A DNA stretch of 64,000 nt from an uncultured Collinsella sp. Lineage in GTDB: Bacteria > Actinomycetota > Coriobacteriia > Coriobacteriales > Coriobacteriaceae. The stretch lies in the NCBI GenBank assembly GCA_900756765.1, contig CAAELE010000001.1, positions 1 through 64,000 on the forward strand. Reading direction: 5' to 3'. Both the position numbers and the translations under genes were made by a program. This document shows positions 1 through 9,090 of this stretch, in pieces. The notes beneath the pieces were generated by a model. It saw nothing but the letters and a program-made list of their open reading frames with translations. It ran no database searches and was not told where the DNA came from. Numbering within the stretch: the stretch's first letter is position 1; each line of letters begins with the position of its first letter.

Positions 1-33
1 CGGCGAGCCCGCCGCGATAGGAGTCCAAAGAGC

Positions 34-750
34 ATGGCAGACGCAGAGAGCAACCTCGTTCCCTCCGAAGCAGCCGACCAGGTCGAGGTCGCGCTCGAGG
101 AGCAGGCCGCAGCCGACGACGGCATCCTGTACCTCAACGAGTACCAATACGAAAACGACCTCGTCACCGACTTCGCCCGCCTGGTCGCCTCGCCCAGGCG
201 TCGCGGCTCGCTGTATGTCGCCGCGGCAATTGCCGCGCTCATCGGCATCGGCATGCTGGTGGCCGGCGGCAACTGGATCAAGTTTGGCGTCGTCTTGATC
301 GTGTTCGGCGCCTTTTTGGCCTGGTGGAGCAAAAATCTGCACCATACGCTCGCGCGCGACTTTATCGACGCCGTCGAGGCAGACGAGTCCATGGGCGGCC
401 GTTACCGCCGCGTCGCCGCCAACGAGGACGGCCTGATGGTCTGGGGCAAGAGCGGCAAGTCGCAGTTCTTCCCGTTTGAGAAGCTCGACCACGTACTCGA
501 CGGCGAGCGCATCTTTGTGGCCATGTTCGCCGACCAGGGCGTGACGATCCCTAAGGACACCTTTGTGCGTGGTGATGCCGAGCAGTTTGGCTCGTTCCTC
601 AAGGCGCGCATCAACAAAAAGCTGCGCATCGAGACCAAACGCAAAAAGATGAAGGCCGAGAAGGCCGCTGCCGAAGCCAAACAAGGTGACCAGCCCAAAA
701 AGGACGCTCCCAAGCAGTGCAAGCAGAAGAAGAACAAGAAGAAGCGCTAA
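34..750 (+). CDS. YcxB-like membrane protein of unknown function
   Basis: 238 aa. An acidic N-terminus (residues 1-50) is followed by two hydrophobic segments at about residues 62-78 and 83-98, then a cytosolic domain (about 105-200), and a Lys-rich tail. The layout of two close membrane helices plus a domain with a short polar-aromatic strand (GKSQFFPFEKLDHV) resembles the YcxB-like family, whose role is unknown. The start is supported by AGGAG about 10 bases upstream. It sits just before the cell-growth kinase cluster in the same direction, but a 140-bp gap makes cotranscription uncertain. The family assignment is tentative. Confidence 0.6.
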   Translation: MADAESNLVPSEAADQVEVALEEQAAADDGILYLNEYQYENDLVTDFARLVASPRRRGSLYVAAAIAALIGIGMLVAGGNWIKFGVVLIVFGAFLAWWSKNLHHTLARDFIDAVEADESMGGRYRRVAANEDGLMVWGKSGKSQFFPFEKLDHVLDGERIFVAMFADQGVTIPKDTFVRGDAEQFGSFLKARINKKLRIETKRKKMKAEKAAAEAKQGDQPKKDAPKQCKQKKNKKKR

Positions 751-892
751 GGCCAAGTCAGACAGGCCACCTCGCCCCGCTACCTTCACCATGCGCCCGA
801 GCGTGCTAAACTAGCAGCATCTATGCCACCGCGAACGGCTCGGCTCCGCGCCTGCCGCTCGCAAACGAACTTTAAACGCACGAGGGTTGGCC

Positions 893-2746
893 ATGCCGCT
901 TTTCTCGCAACATACCGCCCGGTTCTCGCCGGACGTTCCCTTGGAGGGCACCAGCTCTCGCGAGCTGCTCAAGCGGTTCCAGCCGCTCGAGACGCTCGCG
1001 ACCGGCGGTTTTGGCTCCATCGAGATTTGCCGCGACACGCACCTGCGCCGTCGCGTCGCCATTAAGCGCATCCCCCTCACAAGCGGTGCCGGCATGCCCG
1101 CCAGCGACATCATGGATGTCCTGCGCGAGGCACACACCGCCGCCATGCTTCAACATCCCAATATCGTGCAGGTTATCGACTTTACGCACGATACCGCCTA
1201 TGCCTACCTTGTCATGGAATATGTCGACGGCATGTCCCTAGCCGAGTTTTTGCATCGCGTGGATGGCCATTCGCTCACCTTTGACGAGGCCGCGGCAATT
1301 GCCGACGCGCTGGGCCAGGCGCTCACCTTCGCCCATAGCAACGGCGTGCTCCACCTGGATATTAAGCCCGCCAACGTGCTCATCGACCACTCGGGCAATG
1401 TAAAGCTCACCGACTTTGGCATGGCACGGCTGTCGTCTGCCGGCGGCTTTGGCGGCTCGCGCGGCGGCACCATCGGCTACATGCCACCCGAGCAGCTCGA
1501 TATCGAGACTGGCACGGTCGACGAGCGCGCCGATGTCTTTGCCCTCGCCTGTGTGATCTACGAGGGCCTGTGCGGCAACGCTCCCTTTATGGCCGCCACG
1601 CCCGGCGGCTCGCTCGACCGCATCATCGGCGGTGCCACCTACCCCAGCGAGCTCATCCCGCACTTTCCCCCGGGAGCCGAGGCTGCGCTCATGAGCGCCC
1701 TCTCCCCCATGCCGCAAGACCGCCCTAGCAGCATCGAGGCATTTTGCGACCAGCTGCTCGCCGGCTTGGGCAGCGTGCGCGAGGGCCGTCGCAGCCTGGA
1801 GCAGATGGTGGGCGAGCTGTCGGATGACGAGCGCGCGGCAGACGATATCGAATCGTTGTCCTATGAGGACGACACCATCGAGGTCGACCCCGCACTCGGC
1901 TGGGCCGGCACGCGCTGGAGCCACGCACGCGATTACACCATGCGCGCCATCTCGGCTCTCTCGTGTGGTGCCTTTAGCTTTTTGATCATGCAGACGGCTG
2001 GCGTCGCGGCGCTTCCCGGACTTATTGCCGCGGCCATCGCGATTGGGGCGGCCGCCGGCCTGGCCCCGCAGATTGGCTCGGCTATCTCGGCCGTGGGCTT
2101 TTTGGTACTTATGGCTAACGCCACCATGCAGGCGCAGGGCATCCTGTCGATGCTGCCCGTCGCGGTGCTCTTTGCCGCCACCATGTCCGGTTGGTGGATC
2201 GCCTGGGGCCGCACCGAGGCCGCCGCGAGCGCCGCGCTCACCTGCGCGGTGGCACTTGGCTGTCTAACGGGCGACGCCCTCCTTGCCGCCGGGGTCGCCG
2301 CCGGCATCGCTGCCTTTTGGCTCGGCCCGGCAAGCGCCGTGGCCGCCACGGGGATGGGCGCACTTTTTGGCCGCCTGGCTACGGCTGCGCTTTCCGCCGG
2401 AGGCGTGCTGGGGCTCGGCAATGTTGCCGCGGCACTGGGAGACATGCTCTTCTGGGCTGCCGTCGTGCTCGTCGCGGCGACAGCTGCACTGACATCTCTG
2501 CTGCTCAACGCCCATGCCAAGCGTGCCGAGCAGGGCTCGAACCTGGCTGCAATCGCTGCCATCGCCGGCTGCGGAATAGGCACCGCGGCGTCGCTCTGTC
2601 TTGCACACCATATGGAAATTGCCAGCCTTGCGGGCGCGGTCGTCGTCAAGGCGGCGGTTGCGGGAACCCTATCCTCTATAATCGTTGGGATATGCCTATA
2701 TTTGCTCGGATACCAAAGAACCTATACGGAGAGTGATCTTTCGTGA
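893..2746 (+). CDS. Ser/Thr protein kinase with polytopic membrane C-terminus
   Basis: 617 aa. Residues about 25-290 form a Hanks-type kinase: the Gly-rich loop (TGGFGS), VAIK lysine, catalytic loop HLDIKPAN, DFG and an APE-like PPEQ are all visible. The usual HRD arginine is leucine (HLD), so it is a non-RD kinase, which normally does not depend on activation-loop phosphorylation. An acidic linker leads to about 9 hydrophobic segments (residues 350-605) in place of an extracellular sensor. ATG at 893 is preferred over the in-frame TTG at 887 because GAGGG lies 6 bases upstream. It overlaps the next gene by 4 bases, so the two are translationally coupled. By position it corresponds to the PknA slot of the mycobacterial cluster, but its C-terminus is different. 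Confidence 0.85.
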   Translation: MPLFSQHTARFSPDVPLEGTSSRELLKRFQPLETLATGGFGSIEICRDTHLRRRVAIKRIPLTSGAGMPASDIMDVLREAHTAAMLQHPNIVQVIDFTHDTAYAYLVMEYVDGMSLAEFLHRVDGHSLTFDEAAAIADALGQALTFAHSNGVLHLDIKPANVLIDHSGNVKLTDFGMARLSSAGGFGGSRGGTIGYMPPEQLDIETGTVDERADVFALACVIYEGLCGNAPFMAATPGGSLDRIIGGATYPSELIPHFPPGAEAALMSALSPMPQDRPSSIEAFCDQLLAGLGSVREGRRSLEQMVGELSDDERAADDIESLSYEDDTIEVDPALGWAGTRWSHARDYTMRAISALSCGAFSFLIMQTAGVAALPGLIAAAIAIGAAAGLAPQIGSAISAVGFLVLMANATMQAQGILSMLPVAVLFAATMSGWWIAWGRTEAAASAALTCAVALGCLTGDALLAAGVAAGIAAFWLGPASAVAATGMGALFGRLATAALSAGGVLGLGNVAAALGDMLFWAAVVLVAATAALTSLLLNAHAKRAEQGSNLAAIAAIAGCGIGTAASLCLAHHMEIASLAGAVVVKAAVAGTLSSIIVGICLYLLGYQRTYTESDLS

Positions 2747-3753
2747 ACTTCCTGAACATCTTCGAGGACCACGTGGCCGGCATCTTCGGTGCCACCCGTG
2801 CCCCGTTCTCCTTTAAGAAGCTTGCCAAGCAGGCCGCTCGCGACATGGAGGATCAGACTCTGGTGATCAACGGCGTCAACACCGCGCCGGCACTCTATAC
2901 CATCCTGATCGCCGCCGACGACGATCCCATGCTCGCCCCGTTCTACCCCGAGCTTTCGCGCGAAGTTCGCGAGTTTGTGAAGGCACAGGCCGAAAAGCGC
3001 CGCTATGTGTTTGTCGGTGAACCCCTCGTTCGCTTTATGATCGACCCGCAGCTGCGCGCCGGTAAGTTCTCGGTCTTTGCCGAGAACGTCGACGCCCCCA
3101 CGCTCGGTCGTCTGTACGAGGAAGAGCGCGCCTACCAGAATGGCCTGGGCCAGAACAACTCGGCCGCAAGCCGCGCCGCCAGCGCTCCCCGCGCCGGTAA
3201 GCAGCAATTCGCCGCTCCGCAGCAACAGCGCCCCGCCGCCATGCCCCAGCAGCCGGCGCCCCGTGCCGCCGCTCCCGACCCGCTCGCCGTTGCCGACCCC
3301 TTTGCGCCCAACGCCCCCGACCCCGCCGCCGCGCCCATCCCCGTGCCGCAGACCGTCTCTCGTGACGCCCTCGCCGGTATGGGCGGAGCCGCCGCGACCG
3401 GCGCCGCCGTGGGCCTTGGCGCCGCGGCCGGTATTGCCTCCAACATGGCGAGCACCCGCGCCCCGCAGCGCCCGCTCGCCCAACTCGTCGACGTCGTGAG
3501 CGGCGAGAGCCACAGCATCACTTCCGCGCAGGTGACCATCGGTCGCGAGCGTTCGGTTTCGGACATCGCCCTGCGCGACCCCAACGTGTCGCGCCGTCAC
3601 GCCCAGCTCACCTTTACCGGTTCGGACTGGTCGATCGAGGACCTCAATTCCACCAACGGCACGCTCGTCAACAACCGCCGCATCACGCGCTGCCCGCTGC
3701 GCAACGGCGACCTGCTGACGTTTGGCCTGAGCACCTTTGAATTTAGGGGATAG
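2743..3753 (+). CDS. fhaA: FhaA-like protein (DUF3662 plus FHA domain)
   Basis: 336 aa, GTG start inside the 3' end of the kinase gene (GTGA overlap). The N-terminal domain (about 1-120) matches the DUF3662 domain of mycobacterial FhaA. A long Ala/Pro/Gln-rich disordered linker (about 130-245) follows, then a C-terminal FHA domain with the phosphothreonine-binding signature GRERSVSDIALRDPNVSRRH and SxNGT. FHA proteins read the phosphorylation made by neighbouring kinases; in mycobacteria FhaA affects peptidoglycan precursor export through MviN/MurJ. The same role here is inferred from domain order and synteny. Confidence 0.88.
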   Translation: MNFLNIFEDHVAGIFGATRAPFSFKKLAKQAARDMEDQTLVINGVNTAPALYTILIAADDDPMLAPFYPELSREVREFVKAQAEKRRYVFVGEPLVRFMIDPQLRAGKFSVFAENVDAPTLGRLYEEERAYQNGLGQNNSAASRAASAPRAGKQQFAAPQQQRPAAMPQQPAPRAAAPDPLAVADPFAPNAPDPAAAPIPVPQTVSRDALAGMGGAAATGAAVGLGAAAGIASNMASTRAPQRPLAQLVDVVSGESHSITSAQVTIGRERSVSDIALRDPNVSRRHAQLTFTGSDWSIEDLNSTNGTLVNNRRITRCPLRNGDLLTFGLSTFEFRG

Positions 3754-3759
3754 TCGCTT

Positions 3760-4176
3760 ATGAACATCGATATCGTCCTTTTTGCAGGCCGCATCGTCCT
3801 GGTCGCCCTGCTCTACATCTTCCTGTTCGCTGTCATGAAAACCGGCGTGGGACTCGTACGCGGCCAGCGCCGCGACTCCGCTATCTGGACGATCGATGTG
3901 GACAAAGGTCCGCGCGGCATCCGTGGCATCCATGTAGACATGCTCGGCCCCGTCATCGTGGGCCGCTCGCCGTCCTCGGACATCTGCATCAACGAACCGT
4001 TTGTCTCGGCCTCGCACGCACGCTTTTCGTTGCAGGGCCCGGCACTCATCATCGAAGACCTCAACTCGCTGAACGGCACGCTCGTTAACGGCCGTCAGCT
4101 GGTGGAGCCCGCGACGCTGCGCGAGGGTGATGAGGTCCAGATTGGCGACGTGGTCATGAAGGTGAACCGTCGATGA
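3760..4176 (+). CDS. fhaB: FhaB/FipA-like membrane FHA protein
   Basis: 138 aa. One N-terminal transmembrane segment (about 5-27) anchors a cytosolic FHA domain with GRSPSSDI, SASHARF and LNSLNGTLVNGR, the classic phosphothreonine-binding loops. Size and layout match FhaB (FipA) of actinobacteria, which is phosphorylated by PknA/PknB and linked to septal FtsZ/FtsQ. It starts 6 bases after fhaA and overlaps the phosphatase gene by 4 bases (ATGA), so the cluster is tightly coupled. Confidence 0.88.
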   Translation: MNIDIVLFAGRIVLVALLYIFLFAVMKTGVGLVRGQRRDSAIWTIDVDKGPRGIRGIHVDMLGPVIVGRSPSSDICINEPFVSASHARFSLQGPALIIEDLNSLNGTLVNGRQLVEPATLREGDEVQIGDVVMKVNRR

Positions 4177-6071
4177 TCGACGAGGAGAACAAGTCCGCAA
4201 CCATGCCCGAGACGCCGACTGCCCCCGCAGCTGCGCCGGCTCATGCCGCTCCGGCGCGCCCTGCGACCGTGGAGCCCGAGGACACGGTGTTCTCCCTGCC
4301 TCTTTCGCATGTAACTCAAGAATATCCGACACTCGTCGATGACGAGGACGCCGATACCGAGCAGCTCGATGCCCCCATCGGCGCGCACGCTGCCGAGCAG
4401 TCGGCGGAACCGGAGGCAACGCCCGCACCGGCTCACTTTGCCGAGCCCGTCGCCGAGGCGATTAACGAGAGCGCTGCCGTGTTTGCAGCCCCCGAGCCTG
4501 CCGCGCCGGTATTCCCCGTCGCCCCGGCAAGCGAGGCGGCACCCGCATCCGCAACGCCTGCCGAAGTCGAGCAGCCCGTTGCCGCGCCCGCCGCAGCTCC
4601 CGAGCCCTCCGCTCAACCCCAGAGCACGCCCGCGCCGTCGCACTTTGCGACGCCCGAGCCGACGGCTGTCGAGCCGCAGCAGGACGACGATCCCGCCGAC
4701 CGCGTAACCGAAGATCTCAACCTTCCGGACGTCTCCGACGCCGAGTCGGGAGACGATGCCGACACCGTCTCCCCCGGCGACACCGCCGAGATCGATGTCG
4801 CCGCCGTGGAGGCAAAGCTCAAAGATCCCGGCTCGACCATGAGCTTTGAGCCGCTGACCGACGAGCGCATCGAGACCGACTCGACCTACGACGCCGGCAC
4901 CACCACGCAGCTTATGTGGGGCGCCCGCTCCGACGTCGGATGCGTACGCCCGCACAATGAGGACTCCTATCTGGTGCAGTCGCCGCTCTTTTGCGTGTGC
5001 GACGGCATGGGAGGACACGCCGCCGGCGAGGTGGCATCCTCCATCGCCGTCGAGACCATCGCCAAGACGGCACCGCAGTCCGCCGACGCCGCGCGCCTGG
5101 CCGCAGCCGTTGAAGCCGCCAACGCAGCCGTGATCGAGGCCGCCCTCAACGGCCTGGGCAAACCCGGCATGGGATGCACGGCCACCTGCGCCTACATCGA
5201 AAACGACACGCTCGCCATCGCCCACGTGGGCGACTCGCGCGCCTACCTGCTCCACGAGGGCACGCTCATCCGCGTGACCCGCGACCACTCCTACGTGGAG
5301 GAGCTCGTGGATGCCGGCGAGATTACGGCCGACGAGGCCCGCGTCCACCCCAACCGCTCGGTCATCACCCGCGCGCTGGGCTCGGATCCCGCCATGTATG
5401 CCGACCACTTTACCCTGCACATCGAGGAAGGCGACCGCCTGATTCTGTGCTCCGATGGTCTTTCGAGCATGATTCCCGATAGCGATATCGAGAACATCGC
5501 CACGCAGTCCTCGAGCGCACAGATCTGTGTCGACAACTTGGTGGACGCGGCGCTCGCCGCCGGCGGCCACGACAATGTGACCGTGGTGGTCGTCGACCTG
5601 GTCGACGACGGCGTCATGCGCGAGGCAAAACGCGTCCGACGCCGCAATGTCACCATCGCCACCGTCTTGGCCCTTGTCTTTGTGCTGGTAGCAGGCATCT
5701 GGGCATACACGGGCATCACCGGCTCCTATTACTTGGGAACCTACCACGGCAATGTCGCCGTCTGGCGCGGCCTGCCCGGCAAGACGCTCGGGGTCGAGCT
5801 CCACTGGCTCGAGAGCGAAACCAGCATCAAGCTGTCCGACCTGCCCGAAGACACGCAAAACCGCCTGAAGGCAGGCATTCCGCAAACGAGTGTCGACGAT
5901 GCGCAGGACACCATTTCCAAGTACCGCCATCAGATTGACGAGGAGCAGACCCGTCAGGTGATTGACGCGCAAACGATTCGCGACAACACCGATCAGGAAT
6001 CCACCTCCGAATCAGATTCCGAGAAAACCGCCGAACAGTCAGCCGAGGCCGAAGCCTCCGATAAGAATTAG
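4173..6071 (+). CDS. pstP: PP2C-family Ser/Thr phosphatase (PstP-like) with long acidic N-terminal extension
   Basis: 632 aa. The catalytic PP2C domain spans about residues 245-490, with the metal-binding motifs GxVRPHNEDS, CDGMGGH, HVGDSRAY, CSDGL and GGHDNVT all intact. A transmembrane helix follows (about 490-515) and then an extracellular tail rich in Glu/Ser. The first 240 residues are an Ala/Pro/Glu-rich low-complexity extension not usual in PstP (which starts with the catalytic domain); it may be a docking or phosphorylatable arm. It is the expected antagonist of the two kinases of the cluster. The start overlaps fhaB by 4 bases. Confidence 0.9.
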   Translation: MIDEENKSATMPETPTAPAAAPAHAAPARPATVEPEDTVFSLPLSHVTQEYPTLVDDEDADTEQLDAPIGAHAAEQSAEPEATPAPAHFAEPVAEAINESAAVFAAPEPAAPVFPVAPASEAAPASATPAEVEQPVAAPAAAPEPSAQPQSTPAPSHFATPEPTAVEPQQDDDPADRVTEDLNLPDVSDAESGDDADTVSPGDTAEIDVAAVEAKLKDPGSTMSFEPLTDERIETDSTYDAGTTTQLMWGARSDVGCVRPHNEDSYLVQSPLFCVCDGMGGHAAGEVASSIAVETIAKTAPQSADAARLAAAVEAANAAVIEAALNGLGKPGMGCTATCAYIENDTLAIAHVGDSRAYLLHEGTLIRVTRDHSYVEELVDAGEITADEARVHPNRSVITRALGSDPAMYADHFTLHIEEGDRLILCSDGLSSMIPDSDIENIATQSSSAQICVDNLVDAALAAGGHDNVTVVVVDLVDDGVMREAKRVRRRNVTIATVLALVFVLVAGIWAYTGITGSYYLGTYHGNVAVWRGLPGKTLGVELHWLESETSIKLSDLPEDTQNRLKAGIPQTSVDDAQDTISKYRHQIDEEQTRQVIDAQTIRDNTDQESTSESDSEKTAEQSAEAEASDKN

Positions 6072-6087
6072 AAAGGGAGTGCCGCTT

Positions 6088-8958
6088 ATGAGTCGCCGCA
6101 ACACCGAACTGCTCTTGCTCATCGCCTCGGCGTTCCCCGTCATCCTGCTCTATGCGATGTACGTGCTCACCGCGGGTGCCACGATTTCCTTTGAGACGCT
6201 CGCCGTGCCGATCGGCCTGTTCGCCGCCTTCGCCGCGGCGCATATCGCCGTGCGCATCCTGGCGCCCGGCGCCGACCCCGCCATCCTGCCCATCGTCTTT
6301 GTGCTCTCGGGCATCGGCATCACATTCGTGACGCGCCTGGCCCCCGACCTCGCCATCTCGCAGCTCATCATCTTGTTTGTCTCGGTGGCGCTCATGGTGG
6401 GAACGCTCGCACTGGTCAAGAACCTCGACGTGGTCATGCGCTACAAGTACACCTTTGGCATTATCGGCATCATCCTGCTGATGCTGCCGATCTTTATCGG
6501 CACCACGATCTCGGGCTCCAAGCTGTGGATTCGCATCGCGGGCTTCACCATCCAGCCCGGCGAGTTCGCCAAGGTCTTCATCGTCCTGTTCCTGGCAGGC
6601 TATCTGGCCGAGAACCGCGAGCTGCTCTCCATCTCCAACCGCAAGATCCTGGGCCTCAAGATTCCGCGCTTCCGCCTGCTGCTGCCGCTGTTTGCCGTGT
6701 GGGGCGTGTGCCTGCTCATCGTCGTCTTCGAACGCGACCTGGGCTCGGCCGTCCTGTTCTACACCATCTTTTTGTTGATGCTCTATGTTGCCACGGGACG
6801 CTTTTCGTACGTCATCATCGGCCTTGCGCTGCTGGCCGTTGGAGCCGTGGGCGCCTACAAGTTCCTGTCGCACGTGCAGGTGCGCTTTCAGGTCTGGGTC
6901 GATCCGTTTAAGGACGCCCAGGGCCAGGGCTACCAGATCGTACAGTCACTTTACTCGCTGGCTGACGGCGGCCTGGTTGGCGTCGGCATCGGCAACGGCA
7001 TGGCAAACAACATCCCCGTCGTCGAGTCCGACTTTATCTTCTCGGCCATCGGCGAGGAAATGGGCCTTTTGGGCGGCGGCGCCGTGCTCATCCTGTTTAT
7101 GCTTTTTGCCGTGCGTGGCCTCACCACGGCAGCCCGCGCCAAGTCCGACCTTGCCGCCTTTAGCGCGACCGGTCTTACGGCGGCCATCAGCTTCCAGGCA
7201 TTCTTGATCGTCGGCGGCGTAACCCGCCTGATCCCGCTGACCGGCGTCACCCTACCCTTTATGAGCCAGGGCGGCTCCTCGCTGCTGGCAAGCTTTATCA
7301 TCGTCGCGCTGCTGCTGCGCGCCGGCGACGAGGCAACCGGACGCGAAGCCGAGCTCACCGGCACCGGCACCATGGCCGCCATCACCGATGACCAGGTCGC
7401 ATCCGCCGCCGCCCCGACCGGCACACGTTTTGCCAGCGCATCTTCCTACGGCCACGGCAACCACTCCGCGGGTTCTCGCATGCGTCGTCGCCTGCTCGAC
7501 ACGCCAGAGTCCGGCGTGCTCGGCCGCGTTGCACTTGCCAACCGTCTGACTCGTGCCGTGTTTGCTTTCACGGCGCTGTTCGCCATCCTTATCGGCAACC
7601 TCACCTATGTCCAGGTCATCAAGGCGAAGGACTATCAGGACATGCCGACCAACAACCACACCATCGCCCGCTCCAAGTACATCCAGCGTGGCTCCATCAT
7701 CACGTCCGACGGCGTGACGCTAGCCGAGTCGCTGCAGCAGGAGGACGGCACCTACGCCCGTTCCTACCCCAACGGCAACATGGCCGCGCACGTGGTGGGC
7801 TACGTGAGCCAGCAATACGGCACCGCCGGCATCGAGAGCGTCATGAACGATACGCTCACCGGCTCCAAGGATTACTCAAGCTGGAACAACGCCATCGCGT
7901 CGCTCGCGGGGCAGACCCAGCCGGGCAATACCGCCAAGCTCACCATCGACTCGCGCATCCAGACGGCTGCCGAGCAGGCGCTCAAGGGCTTTAAGGGCGC
8001 TGTGGTGGTCATGGATCCGCGCACCGGTGCGGTCCTTGCGTGCGCAAGCTCGCCCACTTACGACAACACCAACATCGATGCGCTGCTCCAGTCGGGCGGC
8101 GGCGAGGACGGCTCCATGTACGACCGTGCCATGGACGCGCTGTACACCCCGGGCTCGACCTTTAAGGTCGTCACACTCTCCGCGGCGCTCGAGACCGGCA
8201 CCGCCAGCCTTACCAGCACGTACCAGGCGCCCGGCTCCATGGACATCGGCAACGCGCCGGTCACCAACTATGCCAACGAGAGCTACGGCACCATCAGCCT
8301 GCAGCAGGCCTTCGCCGTGTCGTCCAACGTCGTCTTCGGCCAGGTGGCAAACGAGGTCGGCGCCAGCTCGCTCGTCCAGTTTGCCAACGCCTTTGGCTAC
8401 GGTCAAAAGCTCGGTCAGGATCTGACCACCGCGGCTTCCATCATGGCCGACCCGTCGCTTATGACCGAGTGGGAGACCGCTTGGGCAGGCGCCGGCCAGC
8501 CCGTCGGCATGGACCACACGCCTGGCCCGCAGACCACCGTTATGCAGAATTGCGTGATCGCTGCGGCTATCGCCAACAGCGGCGTAGTCATGGATCCGTT
8601 CTTTGTATCCCAGATACTCGCCCCGGACGGAACCGTGGTTAAGACCACGCAGTCCCGCTCGCTTGGCCAGGCTGTCAGCTCTGCCACGGCCGACCAGGTC
8701 AAGCAGGCCATGCTCGCCGTCGTCCAGTCCGGTACCGGCACCGATGCCCAGATTCCGGGCGTCAAGGTTGCCGGCAAGACCGGTTCGGCCGAGATCGGCG
8801 GCACCAACGTCAACTCTATGTTTGTTTGCTTTGCACCTTACGATTCACCCACGGTTGCCATCTCGGTGGCCCTGGAGGATTACGACAAACACGACGTCAA
8901 GGCGGCCAAGATTGCCGGCATCGTCCTGACCGCGGCGCTCGCCGCACAGGGAGCGTGA
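6088..8958 (+). CDS. RodA/FtsW glycosyltransferase fused to class B penicillin-binding transpeptidase
   Basis: 956 aa. Residues about 1-430 are a polytopic SEDS polymerase (RodA/FtsW/SpoVE) with the conserved late block PLTGVTLPFMSQGGSS. After a linker (about 430-480) there is one more membrane helix and a class B PBP ectodomain (480-956) with catalytic SxxK (STFK), SxN (SSN) and KTG (KTGSAE). In most bacteria RodA and its PBP2 partner are separate proteins that form a complex; here they are one chain, fixing a 1:1 polymerase-transpeptidase pair. ATG 6088 has GAAAGGGAG upstream, 16 bases after pstP. No stop or frame change interrupts the junction near 7350-7550. Confidence 0.93.
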   Translation: MSRRNTELLLLIASAFPVILLYAMYVLTAGATISFETLAVPIGLFAAFAAAHIAVRILAPGADPAILPIVFVLSGIGITFVTRLAPDLAISQLIILFVSVALMVGTLALVKNLDVVMRYKYTFGIIGIILLMLPIFIGTTISGSKLWIRIAGFTIQPGEFAKVFIVLFLAGYLAENRELLSISNRKILGLKIPRFRLLLPLFAVWGVCLLIVVFERDLGSAVLFYTIFLLMLYVATGRFSYVIIGLALLAVGAVGAYKFLSHVQVRFQVWVDPFKDAQGQGYQIVQSLYSLADGGLVGVGIGNGMANNIPVVESDFIFSAIGEEMGLLGGGAVLILFMLFAVRGLTTAARAKSDLAAFSATGLTAAISFQAFLIVGGVTRLIPLTGVTLPFMSQGGSSLLASFIIVALLLRAGDEATGREAELTGTGTMAAITDDQVASAAAPTGTRFASASSYGHGNHSAGSRMRRRLLDTPESGVLGRVALANRLTRAVFAFTALFAILIGNLTYVQVIKAKDYQDMPTNNHTIARSKYIQRGSIITSDGVTLAESLQQEDGTYARSYPNGNMAAHVVGYVSQQYGTAGIESVMNDTLTGSKDYSSWNNAIASLAGQTQPGNTAKLTIDSRIQTAAEQALKGFKGAVVVMDPRTGAVLACASSPTYDNTNIDALLQSGGGEDGSMYDRAMDALYTPGSTFKVVTLSAALETGTASLTSTYQAPGSMDIGNAPVTNYANESYGTISLQQAFAVSSNVVFGQVANEVGASSLVQFANAFGYGQKLGQDLTTAASIMADPSLMTEWETAWAGAGQPVGMDHTPGPQTTVMQNCVIAAAIANSGVVMDPFFVSQILAPDGTVVKTTQSRSLGQAVSSATADQVKQAMLAVVQSGTGTDAQIPGVKVAGKTGSAEIGGTNVNSMFVCFAPYDSPTVAISVALEDYDKHDVKAAKIAGIVLTAALAAQGA

Positions 8959-9090
8959 TGCCCGTGATCAAAACGGATACTTATGGCGCGCCGCGGCCGA
9001 TGAGCTAACAGCAACGCGCCACACGGCCCCAGCGGCCACACATTTGGTACTACACACATCGTTGAGCGAATAGTTATGTTAGGAGCAGGA

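Noticed and set aside
2722..5972. Long antisense reading frames opposite the FHA and phosphatase genes
   Set aside because: They mirror the strong codon bias of the real genes in high-GC DNA; no motifs or ribosome sites, while the sense frames have clear domains.
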